Assembly: GCF_014203155.1 (NCBI RefSeq)
Contig: NZ_JACHIK010000001.1
Span: 310,001 to 374,000 of the forward strand
Source: Shinella fusca
Lineage (GTDB): Bacteria; Pseudomonadota; Alphaproteobacteria; Rhizobiales; Rhizobiaceae
Length of the DNA stretch: 64,000 nt
Direction of reading: 5' to 3'
How positions within the stretch are numbered: position 1 is the stretch's first letter; each line of letters starts with the position of its first letter. Of the stretch, positions 22,997 to 32,938 are shown one piece after another. A program made the position numbers and the translations under genes. The notes under the pieces were generated by a model. The model was not told the origin of the DNA. It saw only the letters and a program-made list of their open reading frames with translations, and did no database searches.

Positions 22997-24097
22997 TTAC
23001 CGCAGCTTGAGCGTGGAAAGGCCGACCAGCGCCAGCACGACCGAGATGATCCAGAAGCGCACGACGACCTGGCTTTCCGTCCATCCCTTCTTCTCGAAGT
23101 GATGGTGGATCGGCGCCATGAGGAAGACGCGCTTGCCCGTGAGCTTGAACGAGCCGACCTGGATGATGACCGACAGGGTCTCCATGACGAAGAGGCCGCC
23201 GATGATGGCCATGACGATCTCGTGCTTGGTGGCGACGGCGACCGAGCCGATGAGCCCGCCGAGGGCGAGCGAGCCCGTATCGCCCATGAAGATGGCGGCC
23301 GGCGGCGCGTTGAACCACAGGAAGCCGAGGCCGGCGCCGATGACCGCGCCGAGCACCACGGCAAGCTCGCCCGTGCCGGGCACGAAATGGATCTGCAGGT
23401 AGTTGGCGAAGACCGCGTTGCCGGCAAGATAGGCGATGAGGCCGAAGGCCGCCGCCGAGATCATCACGGGAACGGTGGCGAGCCCGTCGAGCCCGTCCGT
23501 CAGGTTCACCGCATTGCCGGCCGCCACGATGACGAAGCCGCCGAACAGCACGAAGAAGATGCCGAGGTTGACGAGGAGGTCCTTGGCGAAGGGAAAGGCG
23601 ATGGACGAGGCGAAGGTCGAGCCGGAAGCCCCGGCAGACATCGAGGCGCGCATCATGAAATAGGTCGCGATGCCGGCGATCAGGAATTCGAGGCCGAGGC
23701 GCGCCTTGCCCGAAAAGCCCTTCTCCGTCTGCTTGGTGACCTTGAGATAGTCGTCGTAGAAGCCGATGGCGCCGAAGCCGAGCGTGACGAGGAGCGTGGC
23801 GACGACATAGACGTTGGAAAGGTCCGCCCACAGCAGCGCGCTGCCGACGATGCCGGCAAGGATCATCAGGCCGCCCATGGTGGGCGTGCCGGCCTTCTTG
23901 AAATGCGTCTGCGGCCCGTCGGCACGGATCGGCTGACCCTTGCCCTGGCGGATACGCAGGGAGGAGATGATCATCGGCCCGAACAGGAAGACGATGGTGG
24001 CCGAGGTGAACAGCGCGGCGCCTGTCCGGAAGGTAATGTAGCGGAACAGGTTGAACACCTGGATGGTGTTCGCCAGCTCGACGAGCCAAAGCAGCAT
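22997..24097 (-). CDS. mraY: Phospho-N-acetylmuramoyl-pentapeptide transferase MraY
   Basis: Integral membrane enzyme that moves phospho-MurNAc-pentapeptide to undecaprenyl phosphate, making lipid I. The 366 residues have ten membrane segments and the family motifs GTPTMGG (about 70), [10 protein letters not shown] with the catalytic Asp pair, and the histidine stretch [12 protein letters not shown]. The ATG at 24097 follows AAAGGG; a GTG two codons upstream (24103) is an alternative. A terminator-like hairpin lies between it and murF. Confidence 0.97.
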   Translation of the reverse strand: MLLWLVELANTIQVFNLFRYITFRTGAALFTSATIVFLFGPMIISSLRIRQGKGQPIRADGPQTHFKKAGTPTMGGLMILAGIVGSALLWADLSNVYVVATLLVTLGFGAIGFYDDYLKVTKQTEKGFSGKARLGLEFLIAGIATYFMMRASMSAGASGSTFASSIAFPFAKDLLVNLGIFFVLFGGFVIVAAGNAVNLTDGLDGLATVPVMISAAAFGLIAYLAGNAVFANYLQIHFVPGTGELAVVLGAVIGAGLGFLWFNAPPAAIFMGDTGSLALGGLIGSVAVATKHEIVMAIIGGLFVMETLSVIIQVGSFKLTGKRVFLMAPIHHHFEKKGWTESQVVVRFWIISVVLALVGLSTLKLR

Positions 24098-24168
24098 TGT
24101 CACCCTTTCCCCAAAAGGTTCCTGGAAGCATCCGCGGCGTGACGGGCCGGGATGGGAAGCAGATCACA

Positions 24169-24206
24169 TAAAAAGAAGGTCCGGCGGGCGTCTGCCCGGC
24201 CGAACC
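24169..24206 (-). terminator. Terminator-like hairpin between murF and mraY
   Basis: On the minus strand GGTTCGGCCGGGC (24206-24194) pairs with GCCCGCCGGACC (24189-24178), with one bulge and one G-T pair, followed by TTCTTTTTATG. It begins four bases past the murF stop and lies about 80 bases before mraY. It looks like a terminator or attenuator within the dcw row. Confidence 0.6.
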
Positions 24207-24209
24207 TCC

Positions 24210-25643
24210 TCAACTCCGGCCTTCCCTCTCCGGGAATGCCTGGTATTTGTCAAGCAGGGCCGCAACGATGCGGCTGAAGCCCGTGCCCTTCGACGATTTG
24301 ACGACGAGGACGTCGCCCGGACGCACGCTTTCCAGCGCATGGGCGGCGAGCTCGTCGGCCGTCTCGCGGTAGGTCGTCTCGATGGTCTCCGCCAGCGCGT
24401 CGCGCAGCGCCGCCATGTCCGGGCCGCCGAGCCAGACGGTGGCAATGCCCGCCTCGGCGAGCGGTTCGGCAAGGCCGGCATGGACGGCGGGCGAGTGCTC
24501 GCCCATCTCCAGCATGTCGCCGAGCACGGCGATGCGCCGGCCCTGCCCATGCGGCTCGGCGTCGCGCAGGAGCGCGATGGCCGCGCGCATCGAGGTGGGG
24601 TTGGCGTTGTAGCTCTCGTCGATCAGCGTGAACCAGCCGCCGTCCTTTGCCAGCCGGTAGCGCCGGCCGCGGCCCTTTTCCGCCTGCATGGTGGCAAGGC
24701 CGGCCATCGCCTTCTCGATATCGCCATGGGCAAGATGCACCGCGCCGAGCACGGCGACGGCGTTTTCCGCGATATGCCGGCCGGGTGCGCCCATCGGCAC
24801 CTCCAGCGTCTGGTTGCCGATGGCGGCGCGCAGCAGGCTGCCCTCCGGCCCGCTCACGAAATCGAGCAGGCGGAACTCGGCCTTCGGGTCCGCGCCGAAG
24901 CCATGGATATGCGAGACGCCCGCCGCGCGCGCGGCCTTTTCGAGGAAGGCGTATTGCTCGTTGTCGCGGTTGATGAGCGCATGGCCGCCCGGCACCACGC
25001 CCTCGAAAATCTCGGCCTTGGCGGCGGCGATCTCCTCGAGGTCACGGAAATTGCCGAGATGGGCCGGGGCGATGGTCGTCACCATCGCGATATGCGGGCG
25101 CACCATGGAAACGAGCGGGCGGATTTCGCCGGCATGGTTCATGCCGATCTCGAAGATGCCGAAATCCGTTGTTTCGGGCATCCTGGCAAGCGTCAGCGGC
25201 ACGCCCCAATGGTTGTTGAAGGAGGCGACGGAGGCGTGCACGGCACCGGAGGGCGCAAGCGCCTGGCGCAGCATCTCCTTGGTCGTCGTCTTGCCGACCG
25301 AGCCGGTGACGGCGACGATGCGGGCGGCCGTGCGGTCGCGCGCCGCGCAGCCGAGGTCCACCAGCGCCTGCAGCACGTCCGGCACGACGATCATCGGCGA
25401 GACGAGGCGGCCGAGCGCCGGGAGCTTCGCCTCGCTGACGACGAGCAGCGCCGCGCCGTTGGCAACGGCAAGGCTTGCGAAATCGTGGCCGTCGACCCGG
25501 TCGCCCTTGATGGCGAAGAAGGCCTCGCCCGGCGTGATGCCGCGGCTGTCGATGGAAATGCCGGTCACGCCCTGCGGCAGGTTGCCGATGGGGCGGCCGT
25601 TCATGGCCGCGACGAGATCAGCGCTTGTCCAGAGCCATGTCAC
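24210..25643 (-). CDS. murF: UDP-MurNAc-tripeptide--D-alanyl-D-alanine ligase MurF
   Basis: Adds D-Ala-D-Ala to finish the cytoplasmic peptidoglycan precursor. The 477-residue protein starts with a GTG at 25643 whose GTGA overlaps the murE stop by four bases; the frame stays open further upstream but only as a shadow of murE. The P-loop is [11 protein letters not shown] (about 113-123), followed by [10 protein letters not shown] and the [12 protein letters not shown] motif in the C-terminal third. Translational coupling to murE is the obvious reading. Confidence 0.95.
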   Translation of the reverse strand: MTWLWTSADLVAAMNGRPIGNLPQGVTGISIDSRGITPGEAFFAIKGDRVDGHDFASLAVANGAALLVVSEAKLPALGRLVSPMIVVPDVLQALVDLGCAARDRTAARIVAVTGSVGKTTTKEMLRQALAPSGAVHASVASFNNHWGVPLTLARMPETTDFGIFEIGMNHAGEIRPLVSMVRPHIAMVTTIAPAHLGNFRDLEEIAAAKAEIFEGVVPGGHALINRDNEQYAFLEKAARAAGVSHIHGFGADPKAEFRLLDFVSGPEGSLLRAAIGNQTLEVPMGAPGRHIAENAVAVLGAVHLAHGDIEKAMAGLATMQAEKGRGRRYRLAKDGGWFTLIDESYNANPTSMRAAIALLRDAEPHGQGRRIAVLGDMLEMGEHSPAVHAGLAEPLAEAGIATVWLGGPDMAALRDALAETIETTYRETADELAAHALESVRPGDVLVVKSSKGTGFSRIVAALLDKYQAFPEREGRS

Positions 25644-27091
25644 CGTGCGCTCTCCTCCAGTGCCTTGCCGAGCTCGGCATGGTCGGAAAAGGGCAGCGTC
25701 ACGGAGCCGACGGTCTGGCCCTCCTCGTGTCCCTTGCCGGCGACGATCAGCGTGTCGCCCGCCTGCAGCATGCCGACAGCGCTGCGGATCGCCTCCGCGC
25801 GATCGCCGATCTCGGTCGCGCCCTTCGCGGCGGCCATGATCTCGGAGCGGATGACGGCCGGCACTTCCGAGCGCGGATTGTCGTCGGTGACGATCACCAC
25901 GTCGGCAAGGCGCGTGGCGATCTCGCCCATGATCGGCCGCTTGCCCTTGTCGCGGTCGCCGCCGCAGCCGAAGACCACGATGATGCGGCCCGTCGTGAAG
26001 GGGCGCACGGAGGTCAGCACGTTCTCCAGCGCATCCGGCTTGTGCGCATAGTCGACATAGGCGAGCGCGCCGTTCTTCGCGTGTCCCACCAGTTCGAGCC
26101 GGCCGGAAGCGCCGACCAGTTTTTCCAGCGCGGCCATCGCGGTTGCGGCGGGAACGCCGGTCGACATGGCAAGGCCGGCCGCGACGAGCGCGTTGGCCAC
26201 CTGGAAATCGCCGGCGAGCGGAATGTGCACTTCGAAGATGTCGCCGCCGACATGGATCTCGGCGGTCTGCTTGTGGCGGAAGTGCTCGACGCGCTTCAGC
26301 GCCAGATAGTCGCCCTTGCGGCCGACCGTGCGCACGTCGCAGCCCGCCTTGCGGGCCGTGTCGATCGCCGTGCCCGACCATTCGTCGTCGGCATAGACGA
26401 CGGCGGGCGCGCCCTTCGGCAGCAGCGTATCGAAGAGCCGCATCTTGGAGGCCATGTAGTGCTCGACCGTCGGATGGTAGTCCATGTGGTCGCGGCCGAG
26501 ATTGGTGAAGGCGCCGGCGGAAAGCTTCACGCCGTCGAGGCGCGACTGGTCGAGGCCGTGGCTGGAGGCCTCCATCGCGGCATGGGTGACGCCGGCATCG
26601 GCCAGCTCGGCGAGCAGCGCATGCAGCGAGACGGGGTCCGGCGTCGTCAGCGAGCCGTAGTCGTTGCGGCCGGGCGCGACGACGCCCGTCGTGCCGATCA
26701 TCGCCGCGGCATGGCCGGCATGCGCCCAGATCTGCCGCGTGAAGGCGGCGACGGAGGTCTTGCCCGCCGTGCCGGTGACGGCGACCATGGTTTCCGGCTG
26801 GCGGCCGTAGAAGCGGGCGGCGGCAAGGGCGAGGAAGCGGCGGGGCTCCCTGACCGCGACGACCGGCACGGACGCATCGACCGACGCTCCGGCCGAGACG
26901 ACGACGGCGGCGGCCCCGCGCGAAACGGCATCGGCGATGAACGCGCTGCCGTCGGCCTTGGTGCCGGAAAGGGCGACGAAGAGATCGCCCGGTTTCACCT
27001 TGCGGCTATCGCTGGCAATGCCCGTCACGTCCGTCGCGGCGACGGCATCGGGAAGTGCGATTTCGGGTCCGGCAAGGTCACTGATCTTCAT
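25640..27091 (-). CDS. murE: UDP-MurNAc-L-Ala-D-Glu--2,6-diaminopimelate ligase MurE
   Basis: Adds meso-diaminopimelate to the stem peptide. The 483 residues carry the N-terminal uridine-binding domain, P-loop [11 protein letters not shown] (about 110-120) and the C-terminal DNPRSE motif, which selects diaminopimelate rather than lysine and so confirms a Gram-negative cross-link type. It lies 63 bases after ftsI and overlaps murF by four bases. Confidence 0.97.
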   Translation of the reverse strand: MKISDLAGPEIALPDAVAATDVTGIASDSRKVKPGDLFVALSGTKADGSAFIADAVSRGAAAVVVSAGASVDASVPVVAVREPRRFLALAAARFYGRQPETMVAVTGTAGKTSVAAFTRQIWAHAGHAAAMIGTTGVVAPGRNDYGSLTTPDPVSLHALLAELADAGVTHAAMEASSHGLDQSRLDGVKLSAGAFTNLGRDHMDYHPTVEHYMASKMRLFDTLLPKGAPAVVYADDEWSGTAIDTARKAGCDVRTVGRKGDYLALKRVEHFRHKQTAEIHVGGDIFEVHIPLAGDFQVANALVAAGLAMSTGVPAATAMAALEKLVGASGRLELVGHAKNGALAYVDYAHKPDALENVLTSVRPFTTGRIIVVFGCGGDRDKGKRPIMGEIATRLADVVIVTDDNPRSEVPAVIRSEIMAAAKGATEIGDRAEAIRSAVGMLQAGDTLIVAGKGHEEGQTVGSVTLPFSDHAELGKALEESAR

Positions 27092-27154
27092 TGTCCGCTC
27101 TGTCTTTCTGTTGGCAGCCGTTTCGCCTCCGAATCGGCGTCCCGTCTTCTCCGT

Positions 27155-28903
27155 TCAATAAGACACAAGCAAGGCAGAGCCGTCGTCACCGAATTTCGGC
27201 TTTACACCGAGAAGCGCGGCGGAACGGCGGATGATCTCGCCCACCATCGGGGCGGCGTTGCTGCCGGCGGTGCGCCCGCCGCCCTTGCCCGTCTGCGGGG
27301 CGTCGATGAAGGTCAGGACCACGTAATCGGGGTTGTCGATGGGGAAGCCCGAGACGAAGGCGTTGAAGTTGAGCGTGTTGGAATAACGCCCGTTCACCAC
27401 CTTGTTGGCCGTGCCCGTCTTGCCGCCGACATTGAAGCCGGGAACGAGCGCGTTGCGGCCGGAGCCGTCGTTGCCGTTCAGCTTGTAGAGGTAGCGCATC
27501 GCGTCCACCGTCGACGGCTTGACGACCATCTTGGCGATCTCGTCGGCCTCCTCGCGGCTGCGCGGCAGGAAGGTCGGGTTGATGAGCTTGCCGCCGTTGA
27601 GGAGCGCGGCGGCGGCGACGGCCGTCTGCAGCGGCGTCGTCGAGACGCCGTGGCCGTAGGAGATGGTGATCGAGTTGATCTTCTTCCAGACGGCCGGCTG
27701 GCTCGGCGTCTTGACCTCGGGAAGCTCGGTTTCGAGCCGCGTCAGCAGGCCCATGCGGGTGAGGAATTCCTTGTGCCCCTCGATGCCGATGACGTCGGCC
27801 ATCTTGGCCGTGCCGATATTGGAGGAATACTGGAAGATTTCCGGCACCGTCAGGACGCGGTGCTTGCCGTGGAAGTCGTGGATGGTGAAGCCGCCGATGC
27901 GGATGGGCTTGCTGGCGTCGAAGCTGTCGGTGAGCTTCACCTTGCCCGAATCGAGCGCCATGGCGAGCGTGAAGCTCTTGAAGGTCGAGCCCATCTCGAA
28001 CGTACCGTTCGACATGCGGTTCAGCCAGCCCTCCTCGGCGCCTTCGGCCGGGTTGTTCGGGTCGAAGTCAGGGTAGGAGGCCATGCCGAGGACTTCGCCG
28101 GTATGCACGTTCAGCACCACGGCGCCGGCCGAGATGGCCTTGTACTTCTCCATGCCGTCCTTGACGACGTCGCGCACGATCGCCTGCACGCGAAGGTCGA
28201 TGGAAAGGCGCACCGGCTCCAGCTTGGCGTCGCTCGTCATGCCGATGGCGGCAAGGTCGGCAAGGCCCTGGTTGTCGATGTAGCGCTCCATGCCGGAGAT
28301 GCCGCGGTTGTCGATATTGACGTAGCCGACGATGTGCGAGGCGGTGGGGCCGCCCGGATAGAAGCGGCGCTTTTCCGGCCGGAAGCCGACGCCGGGAATG
28401 CCGAGCGCCAGGATGCGGCTCTGCTGCTTGGGCGTCAACTGGCGCTTCAGCCACTGGAAGCGGCTCTTGGAGGTGAGCTTGCGGTAGATGTCGCGCCGGT
28501 CGAGGTCCGGCAGCACGGTGGCGAGCATCTCGACGGCCTCGTCCGCGTCGACGATCCTGTTCGGCTCGGCATAGAGCGAGACGGTGCGGATGTCGGTGGC
28601 GAGGATCTCGCCGTTGCGGTCGACGATGTCCGGGCGCGAGGCCATCAGGCGGTCGGCCGGGCTGATCGAGGAAACGGTCTCGGGCGAGGCCATGCCGTAC
28701 TGCACGAGGCGGCCGCCGATGACGGCATAGGCGACGCCGAAGCAGCAGATCATGACGGCGACGCGGCTGCGGGCCTGCGAGCCGGAGCGCTTGCGCGTGC
28801 CTTCGAAGGACTGGCCGCCGGCGCCGGCCGAACGGTTGTTGTTGCCGCCGGCGTTGAAGTGCGCCTTGCTCTTGACGACCATGATACGGGAAAGGAAGGA
28901 CAT
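27155..28903 (-). CDS. ftsI: Septal transpeptidase FtsI (PBP3)
   Basis: Class B penicillin-binding protein that cross-links septal peptidoglycan together with FtsW. The 582-residue protein has a Ser/Arg/Asn-rich cytoplasmic N-terminus, one membrane segment at about 48-66, the dimerisation domain, and the transpeptidase motifs STFK (nucleophile Ser), SSN (QYSSNIGTA) and KTG (VGGKTGTANK). Its ATG shares one base with the ftsL stop (TGATG), indicating coupled translation. Confidence 0.97.
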   Translation of the reverse strand: MSFLSRIMVVKSKAHFNAGGNNNRSAGAGGQSFEGTRKRSGSQARSRVAVMICCFGVAYAVIGGRLVQYGMASPETVSSISPADRLMASRPDIVDRNGEILATDIRTVSLYAEPNRIVDADEAVEMLATVLPDLDRRDIYRKLTSKSRFQWLKRQLTPKQQSRILALGIPGVGFRPEKRRFYPGGPTASHIVGYVNIDNRGISGMERYIDNQGLADLAAIGMTSDAKLEPVRLSIDLRVQAIVRDVVKDGMEKYKAISAGAVVLNVHTGEVLGMASYPDFDPNNPAEGAEEGWLNRMSNGTFEMGSTFKSFTLAMALDSGKVKLTDSFDASKPIRIGGFTIHDFHGKHRVLTVPEIFQYSSNIGTAKMADVIGIEGHKEFLTRMGLLTRLETELPEVKTPSQPAVWKKINSITISYGHGVSTTPLQTAVAAAALLNGGKLINPTFLPRSREEADEIAKMVVKPSTVDAMRYLYKLNGNDGSGRNALVPGFNVGGKTGTANKVVNGRYSNTLNFNAFVSGFPIDNPDYVVLTFIDAPQTGKGGGRTAGSNAAPMVGEIIRRSAALLGVKPKFGDDGSALLVSY

Positions 28904-29292
28904 CAGCGCGCCACCGATCCGGTCTGGATTGCATCCGTGCCCGAGGCGGGCGTCTTGGCCCTGGCGACCTTGTCGTCCTTCTCCGCGGGAAGCGCGGGCA
29001 GTTCGGCGACGGGCATCGGCAGCTCGTTCGGCTGGGCGAGCTGGGTCGATTCGGTCGGAACGAGCTTCAGGTCGCCCTCGAATATCTGCACGAGGCGCTC
29101 GAGCCGGTTCGGCTGGGTCGCCAGCGCCCAGTCGGCCTTCAGGAGGTCGATCGTGTCCTCCTCCAGCTTGATCTCGGCATCGAGCTTGCGCACCTCTTCG
29201 AGCTTGTTGTCGGCCTGGTGCTTGATCGAATAGGTGACGGTTGCTGCTGCGGTCATGACGGCGATCATCACGACATCAAGGGTACGGAACAT
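28903..29292 (-). CDS. ftsL: Cell division protein FtsL
   Basis: Small bitopic divisome protein that activates FtsWI. The 129 residues comprise one N-terminal membrane segment (about 3-22), a coiled coil of about 35 residues (HQADNKLEEVRKLDAEIKLE), the LERL motif typical of FtsL, and a Pro/Ala-rich tail. Identity rests on this layout plus the invariant position between rsmH and ftsI. A GTG directly before the ATG (29295) abuts the rsmH stop and could be used instead. Confidence 0.88.
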   Translation of the reverse strand: MFRTLDVVMIAVMTAAATVTYSIKHQADNKLEEVRKLDAEIKLEEDTIDLLKADWALATQPNRLERLVQIFEGDLKLVPTESTQLAQPNELPMPVAELPALPAEKDDKVARAKTPASGTDAIQTGSVAR

Positions 29293-29295
29293 CAC

Positions 29296-30321
29296 TCAGC
29301 TTCCCATCTTCTCGAGGCCGGCAAGGTTGGGCAGGTTGAAAATGGACAGATCATCCGTCCCGGCGGGGGCGCTGGTGCGCTCGCCTGCTCTCAGCTTCGC
29401 GGATCGTGCGCGCGGGTTGACCGCGCTCTCCTCGTCGCCGGCGGCCACCATAGGGCGCCCGACTGGTGCGAAGGTTGCGGCGCGGTCGTGAACCTCCGGC
29501 AGGTGCCGGGAGCCCGCAGCCTTGCCGGAGCGATCCTGGAAGAATTTCTTGACGATGCGGTCCTCCAGCGAATGGAAGGAAACGACGACGAGCCGCCCGC
29601 CGGGCTTCAGCGCGCGCTCGGCGGCGATCAGCGCGCGGGCGAGCTCGCCGAGCTCGTCGTTGACGAAGACGCGCAGCGCCTGGAAGACGCGCGTTGCCGG
29701 ATGGATCTTGTCCTTGGCCTTGCGCGGGGTCGTGAGCTCGATGAGGTTGGCGAGCTGCCGCGTCGTGGTGAAGGGCTCCTTCTCGCGCGCCTTCTCGATG
29801 GCCCGGGCGATGCGGCCGGCCTGCTTCTCCTCGCCGAGGAAGCCGAAGATGCGGGCAAGGTCGGAGACCTTCGCGCGGTTCACCACGTCGGCGGCCGAGA
29901 CGCCGGAGGCGGACATGCGCATGTCGAGCGGGCCGTTCTTCTGGAAGGAGAAGCCGCGTTCCGCCTCGTCGATCTGCATGGAGGAGACGCCGATATCGAG
30001 CACGACGCCGTCGAGCCCGCCTGCGGGCGCGTGGTCGGCAAGATCGGAAAAGCGCGAATGGATGAGCGAAAGCCGGCCGCCGGAGGCCTTTACCAGCCCC
30101 TGCCCGCCTTCGATGGCCGTCGGGTCGCGGTCGAGCGCGATGACGTTGGCGCCGGCAGCCAGGATCGCCGACGTGTAGCCGCCGGCTCCGAACGTGCCGT
30201 CGAGGATGACGGCGCCGGGCCTCGGCGCGAGCGCCTCGATGACCTCGGAGAGAAGAACCGGAATGTGACGGACCGGTCCGCCATCGGCATCAGTAGAACC
30301 TCCGCCAAGATCCGCCGCCAT
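29296..30321 (-). CDS. rsmH: 16S rRNA (cytosine-1402-N4)-methyltransferase RsmH
   Basis: Methylates C1402 of 16S rRNA with SAM. The 341 residues begin at the ATG at 30321, the first start before the conserved HIPVLLSEV; the frame upstream is only mraZ read in another phase. The SAM motif is [15 protein letters not shown] (about 40-54), and [11 protein letters not shown] marks the C-terminal part. The ribosome binding site CGGAGAA lies in the 14-base gap after mraZ. Also known as MraW. Confidence 0.96.
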   Translation of the reverse strand: MAADLGGGSTDADGGPVRHIPVLLSEVIEALAPRPGAVILDGTFGAGGYTSAILAAGANVIALDRDPTAIEGGQGLVKASGGRLSLIHSRFSDLADHAPAGGLDGVVLDIGVSSMQIDEAERGFSFQKNGPLDMRMSASGVSAADVVNRAKVSDLARIFGFLGEEKQAGRIARAIEKAREKEPFTTTRQLANLIELTTPRKAKDKIHPATRVFQALRVFVNDELGELARALIAAERALKPGGRLVVVSFHSLEDRIVKKFFQDRSGKAAGSRHLPEVHDRAATFAPVGRPMVAAGDEESAVNPRARSAKLRAGERTSAPAGTDDLSIFNLPNLAGLEKMGS

Positions 30322-30335
30322 TCCGATTCTCCGTC

Positions 30336-30776
30336 TTACTCCGAGCCCAGACCTCGCGTCCTGAACTCTTCCCGGGCAGCCGCCTGCGTGGCTAGGAATG
30401 TCTGCGGTGCCCAGAGCTGAAAATGATCCGCCCGACCGACAAAGGTCACGTCCGTCGTAATGCCCGTATAGTCCCGGATGAAATCCGTGACCGGCAGGCG
30501 TCCCTCCGAATCGAGCTTCATGAAGACGCCGCCCCCGTGAATGAGGAGCGACATCCGGTTGGCCTTCGGCGCAAAAGCGTCCTCGCTGGCGATCTGGCGC
30601 TCGAGACGATCGAGCAGATCCGGGCCGCCGACGCTGATGGCCGGAAACATGAAATCCTGGAAGCAATAAAGTTCCCGGATGTCCCGTTGCGACAGGACGG
30701 AACGGAATGCCGAGGGAACGGAAACCCTCCCCTTGGCATCTATCCTGTTCGTCGCATTGGACAGGAACCGGGTCAT
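30336..30776 (-). CDS. mraZ: Transcriptional regulator MraZ
   Basis: DNA-binding AbrB-like protein, first gene of the dcw row and in E. coli a repressor of it. The 146-residue protein has the two tandem MraZ repeats; each holds the conserved [13 protein letters not shown] / [13 protein letters not shown] signature. The ATG at 30776 precedes [16 protein letters not shown], as in other rhizobia; upstream codons add a Cys/Arg-rich shadow. Four TGGGN repeats 180-215 bases upstream are its probable operator. Confidence 0.95.
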   Translation of the reverse strand: MTRFLSNATNRIDAKGRVSVPSAFRSVLSQRDIRELYCFQDFMFPAISVGGPDLLDRLERQIASEDAFAPKANRMSLLIHGGGVFMKLDSEGRLPVTDFIRDYTGITTDVTFVGRADHFQLWAPQTFLATQAAAREEFRTRGLGSE

Positions 30777-31198
30777 GACGCGATACAGCCGCTTCCCCCG
30801 CCGGGACGCTGTGCATCCGCCCCGACATAACCGACACAACACTGCGCCCGCAATCCAGCCTCGGCGCGGCGCAAAAGCGCCTCACCGTCCCCAGCCGGTC
30901 GACCTCAAAGGTTTGCGATGATCGGACGCTCATGCGTCCTCGTGCAGTGCGATTTTGGGATACCATGGGACCATATGGGCGTCAATGGGAAGAGACCTCG
31001 TCTCCCGTCTTCGGACCTCCAATCGTTTATAAGCCGTTAAGTTTAACAAAAGGTTAGGAAACGTCGTTCAACGCCTTGGATTTGCACGAGGCGGGACAGC
31101 GCCCGCGCGCAATTCGCCGTACTGCAAGGCGCGCGCGAACCCCAAGGAATTCAGCACCTTGGCGTGCCGCGAAAAAACTTCGCAAGGGAAGGAGATTT
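30777..31198 (-). promoter_or_regulatory. mraZ upstream region
   Basis: About 420 bases without a gene between rnpB and mraZ. It holds the MraZ-type repeats (30956-30990), a CtrA-like TTAA-N7-TTAG at 31043-31057, and the palindrome GTTAAGTTTAAC at 31036-31047. A short inverted repeat CCAAGG/CCTTGG lies near 31141-31162 beside the rnpB 3' end. The dcw promoter must lie here, but no single -35/-10 pair stands out. Confidence 0.6.
30956..30990 (+). promoter_or_regulatory. Four TGGGN repeats, probable MraZ operator
   Basis: TGGGA at 30956-30960, TGGGA at 30966-30970, TGGGC at 30976-30980 and TGGGA at 30986-30990, each separated by exactly five bases. MraZ of E. coli binds direct TGGGN repeats with five-base spacers. 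Here the words read on the strand opposite to mraZ. Binding is inferred from the match. Confidence 0.8.
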
Positions 31199-31598
31199 TT
31201 GCCAGTTGGCCTGTAAGCCGGGTTCTGTATGGCTCTGGCTTTCGCCGGAACGTGGCAGCCATTCATCTGGGACCGGACTTGCGCCCGGCCTCTTGCAACC
31301 CACCCGGATGACCGGCCCGGAAACAGGCTGGACCGCTTGCGCGGCCCGCGTCATCCCTATTCGGTTTTGCTCCCGGTGGGGTTTACCGTGCCGGCCCTGT
31401 CGCCAGGACCGCGGTGGGCTCTTACCCCACCCTTTCACCCTTACCTTCCAAGGAAGGCGGTTTGCTTTCTGTGGCACTTTCCCTGGGGTCACCCCCGCCG
31501 GACGTTATCCGGCACCGTGTTTCCGTGGAGCCCGGACTTTCCTCACCCTGCGGCCTTTCGACCCTTGCAAGGCGCGGCTGCCCGGCCAACTGGCAGGC
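31199..31598 (-). ncRNA. rnpB: RNase P RNA (bacterial class A)
   Basis: Catalytic RNA that matures tRNA 5' ends. On the minus strand the 5' half has GAGGAAAGTCCGGGCTCC (31544-31527) and the 3' end has AGAACCCGGCTTA (31226-31214), the two universally conserved RNase P signatures. The terminal P1 helix pairs GCCAGTTGGCC with GGCCAACTGGC at the two ends. Ends are accurate to about ten bases. Open frames inside it are coincidental. It lies 37 bases downstream of a protein gene on the same strand, so its promoter must overlap the end of that gene. Confidence 0.95.
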
Positions 31599-31634
31599 GC
31601 TGCCTAGCCGATACCGACAGGAAAGACCAGAGCC

Positions 31635-32813
31635 TCAGCGAAAATGAACGGCGAAATCCGTCGCATAATCCGGCTCGTCGAGCCGGCCGCGAAGGAGAAG
31701 GTCCGCGCCGACGCGGCCGATCTCGTCAGAACTCTTCGCCGCCGCCCCGTTGCCGCCGGTCATGAGCGCGATGCGCTCGCCCTCCACGAAGCCGGCATAG
31801 GGATAGCCGTGCACCGTATAGGTCGTCACGCACGGAACGGAGACGAGGCGCACCGGGTCGAGGCCCGGAATGGAACGGGCGAGCAGCCGCTTCAGATGGG
31901 CCACCGCCCCCGGGTCGCCCTGCCCACGGAACCAGTCGCGGATCGCCTGCTCCTCGTCGAGCTCGATCTCCGTCGGATCGCCGCCGATCTTGAGATAGGA
32001 ATGCCCGTCCGGGTAAACGATAGGCGGCAGGAAATAGAAATGGTCCGAAGGATCGCCGCTCTCGTCGATCCACGAAGGCATGCCGGAAAAGGCCTCCGCC
32101 TGCCCGGGCGTCAACTGCGCCAGCACGACCGTCCGCGCCTTGACGACCAGCGCCGGCACCTTCGGCAGGAGCCCCGGCGCCCGCGAGAAGCCGCCGGTCG
32201 CAACGAGCACGCGCCCGCCGGTGACCGAACCGCCGGATCCGAGCGCAACGGTCGCGCGGTCGCCGGTTTCCGTCACGGAAAGCGCCTCGTCGAGGATCGG
32301 CACGCCGCCGGCCTTTTCCAGGCAGGCGACCTGCGCGGCGACCAGCTTGCGCGGATCGACATAGCCCGCCCCCTTCGCCTCGAAGACGCCGGAGGAGGTT
32401 TCCGGCAGCGCGAACCAGGGAAAGCGGCGACCAAGCTCCGCCCGGCCGAGCAGGGGCGCATCGAGCCCGTAGCGCTTTGCGACGGCCTCCACCGAGCCGA
32501 TGAAGGCGCCGCCGGACGCCCCGCTGATCAGGCACCCGGTCTCGCCGTAGAAGGCGATGCCGCTCTCGGCCTCGATTTCGCGATAGCGGGCGATGGAGCG
32601 GTTGGCGAGCAGCGCCCAGTCGGGATCGTTGTCGATCGTGCGGGTGATGCGGCCGCTGTCGTAATGGCTGGCGAAGACGCCGTCATGCGCCTGCCAGTCG
32701 GCCGGCTCCCCGCGCCCGACGAGCGCCACCGAGGCGCCCGTGCGCGAAAGATGCCGCGCCGCCGCGGCCCCCATCATGCCCCTGCCGACGACGACGAAAT
32801 CGAAATGCCGCAT
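31635..32813 (-). CDS. FAD-dependent amine oxidoreductase (DAO family)
   Basis: The 392-residue protein is a D-amino-acid-oxidase/sarcosine-oxidase-type flavoenzyme. The N-terminal FAD motif is VVVGRGMMGAAAARHLS (residues 8-24), and the C-terminal TGGNGAAAKSSDEIG fits the second FAD contact. The ATG at 32813 has an excellent GAGGAGGA site. The closest characterised type is monomeric sarcosine oxidase or N-methyltryptophan oxidase, but the substrate cannot be read from sequence; a covalent-flavin cysteine (YTVHGYPYAG lacks Cys there) is not evident. It stands alone before rnpB. Confidence 0.85.
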   Translation of the reverse strand: MRHFDFVVVGRGMMGAAAARHLSRTGASVALVGRGEPADWQAHDGVFASHYDSGRITRTIDNDPDWALLANRSIARYREIEAESGIAFYGETGCLISGASGGAFIGSVEAVAKRYGLDAPLLGRAELGRRFPWFALPETSSGVFEAKGAGYVDPRKLVAAQVACLEKAGGVPILDEALSVTETGDRATVALGSGGSVTGGRVLVATGGFSRAPGLLPKVPALVVKARTVVLAQLTPGQAEAFSGMPSWIDESGDPSDHFYFLPPIVYPDGHSYLKIGGDPTEIELDEEQAIRDWFRGQGDPGAVAHLKRLLARSIPGLDPVRLVSVPCVTTYTVHGYPYAGFVEGERIALMTGGNGAAAKSSDEIGRVGADLLLRGRLDEPDYATDFAVHFR

Positions 32814-32938
32814 CCTGTCCTCCTCACCTGTCGTCCCTGCCAATAGCATGGCGGGATGCCGATTCCAGCCTGCGAAAAGTCGCCTCAGGACCGATCGACA
32901 TTCAGTTCAGGCCGGATTGGGCTGAATGGCGATCGGTC

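Noticed and set aside
31164-31765. Several overlapping open frames on both strands
   Set aside because: They lie on the RNase P RNA gene, whose conserved sequences explain the region.
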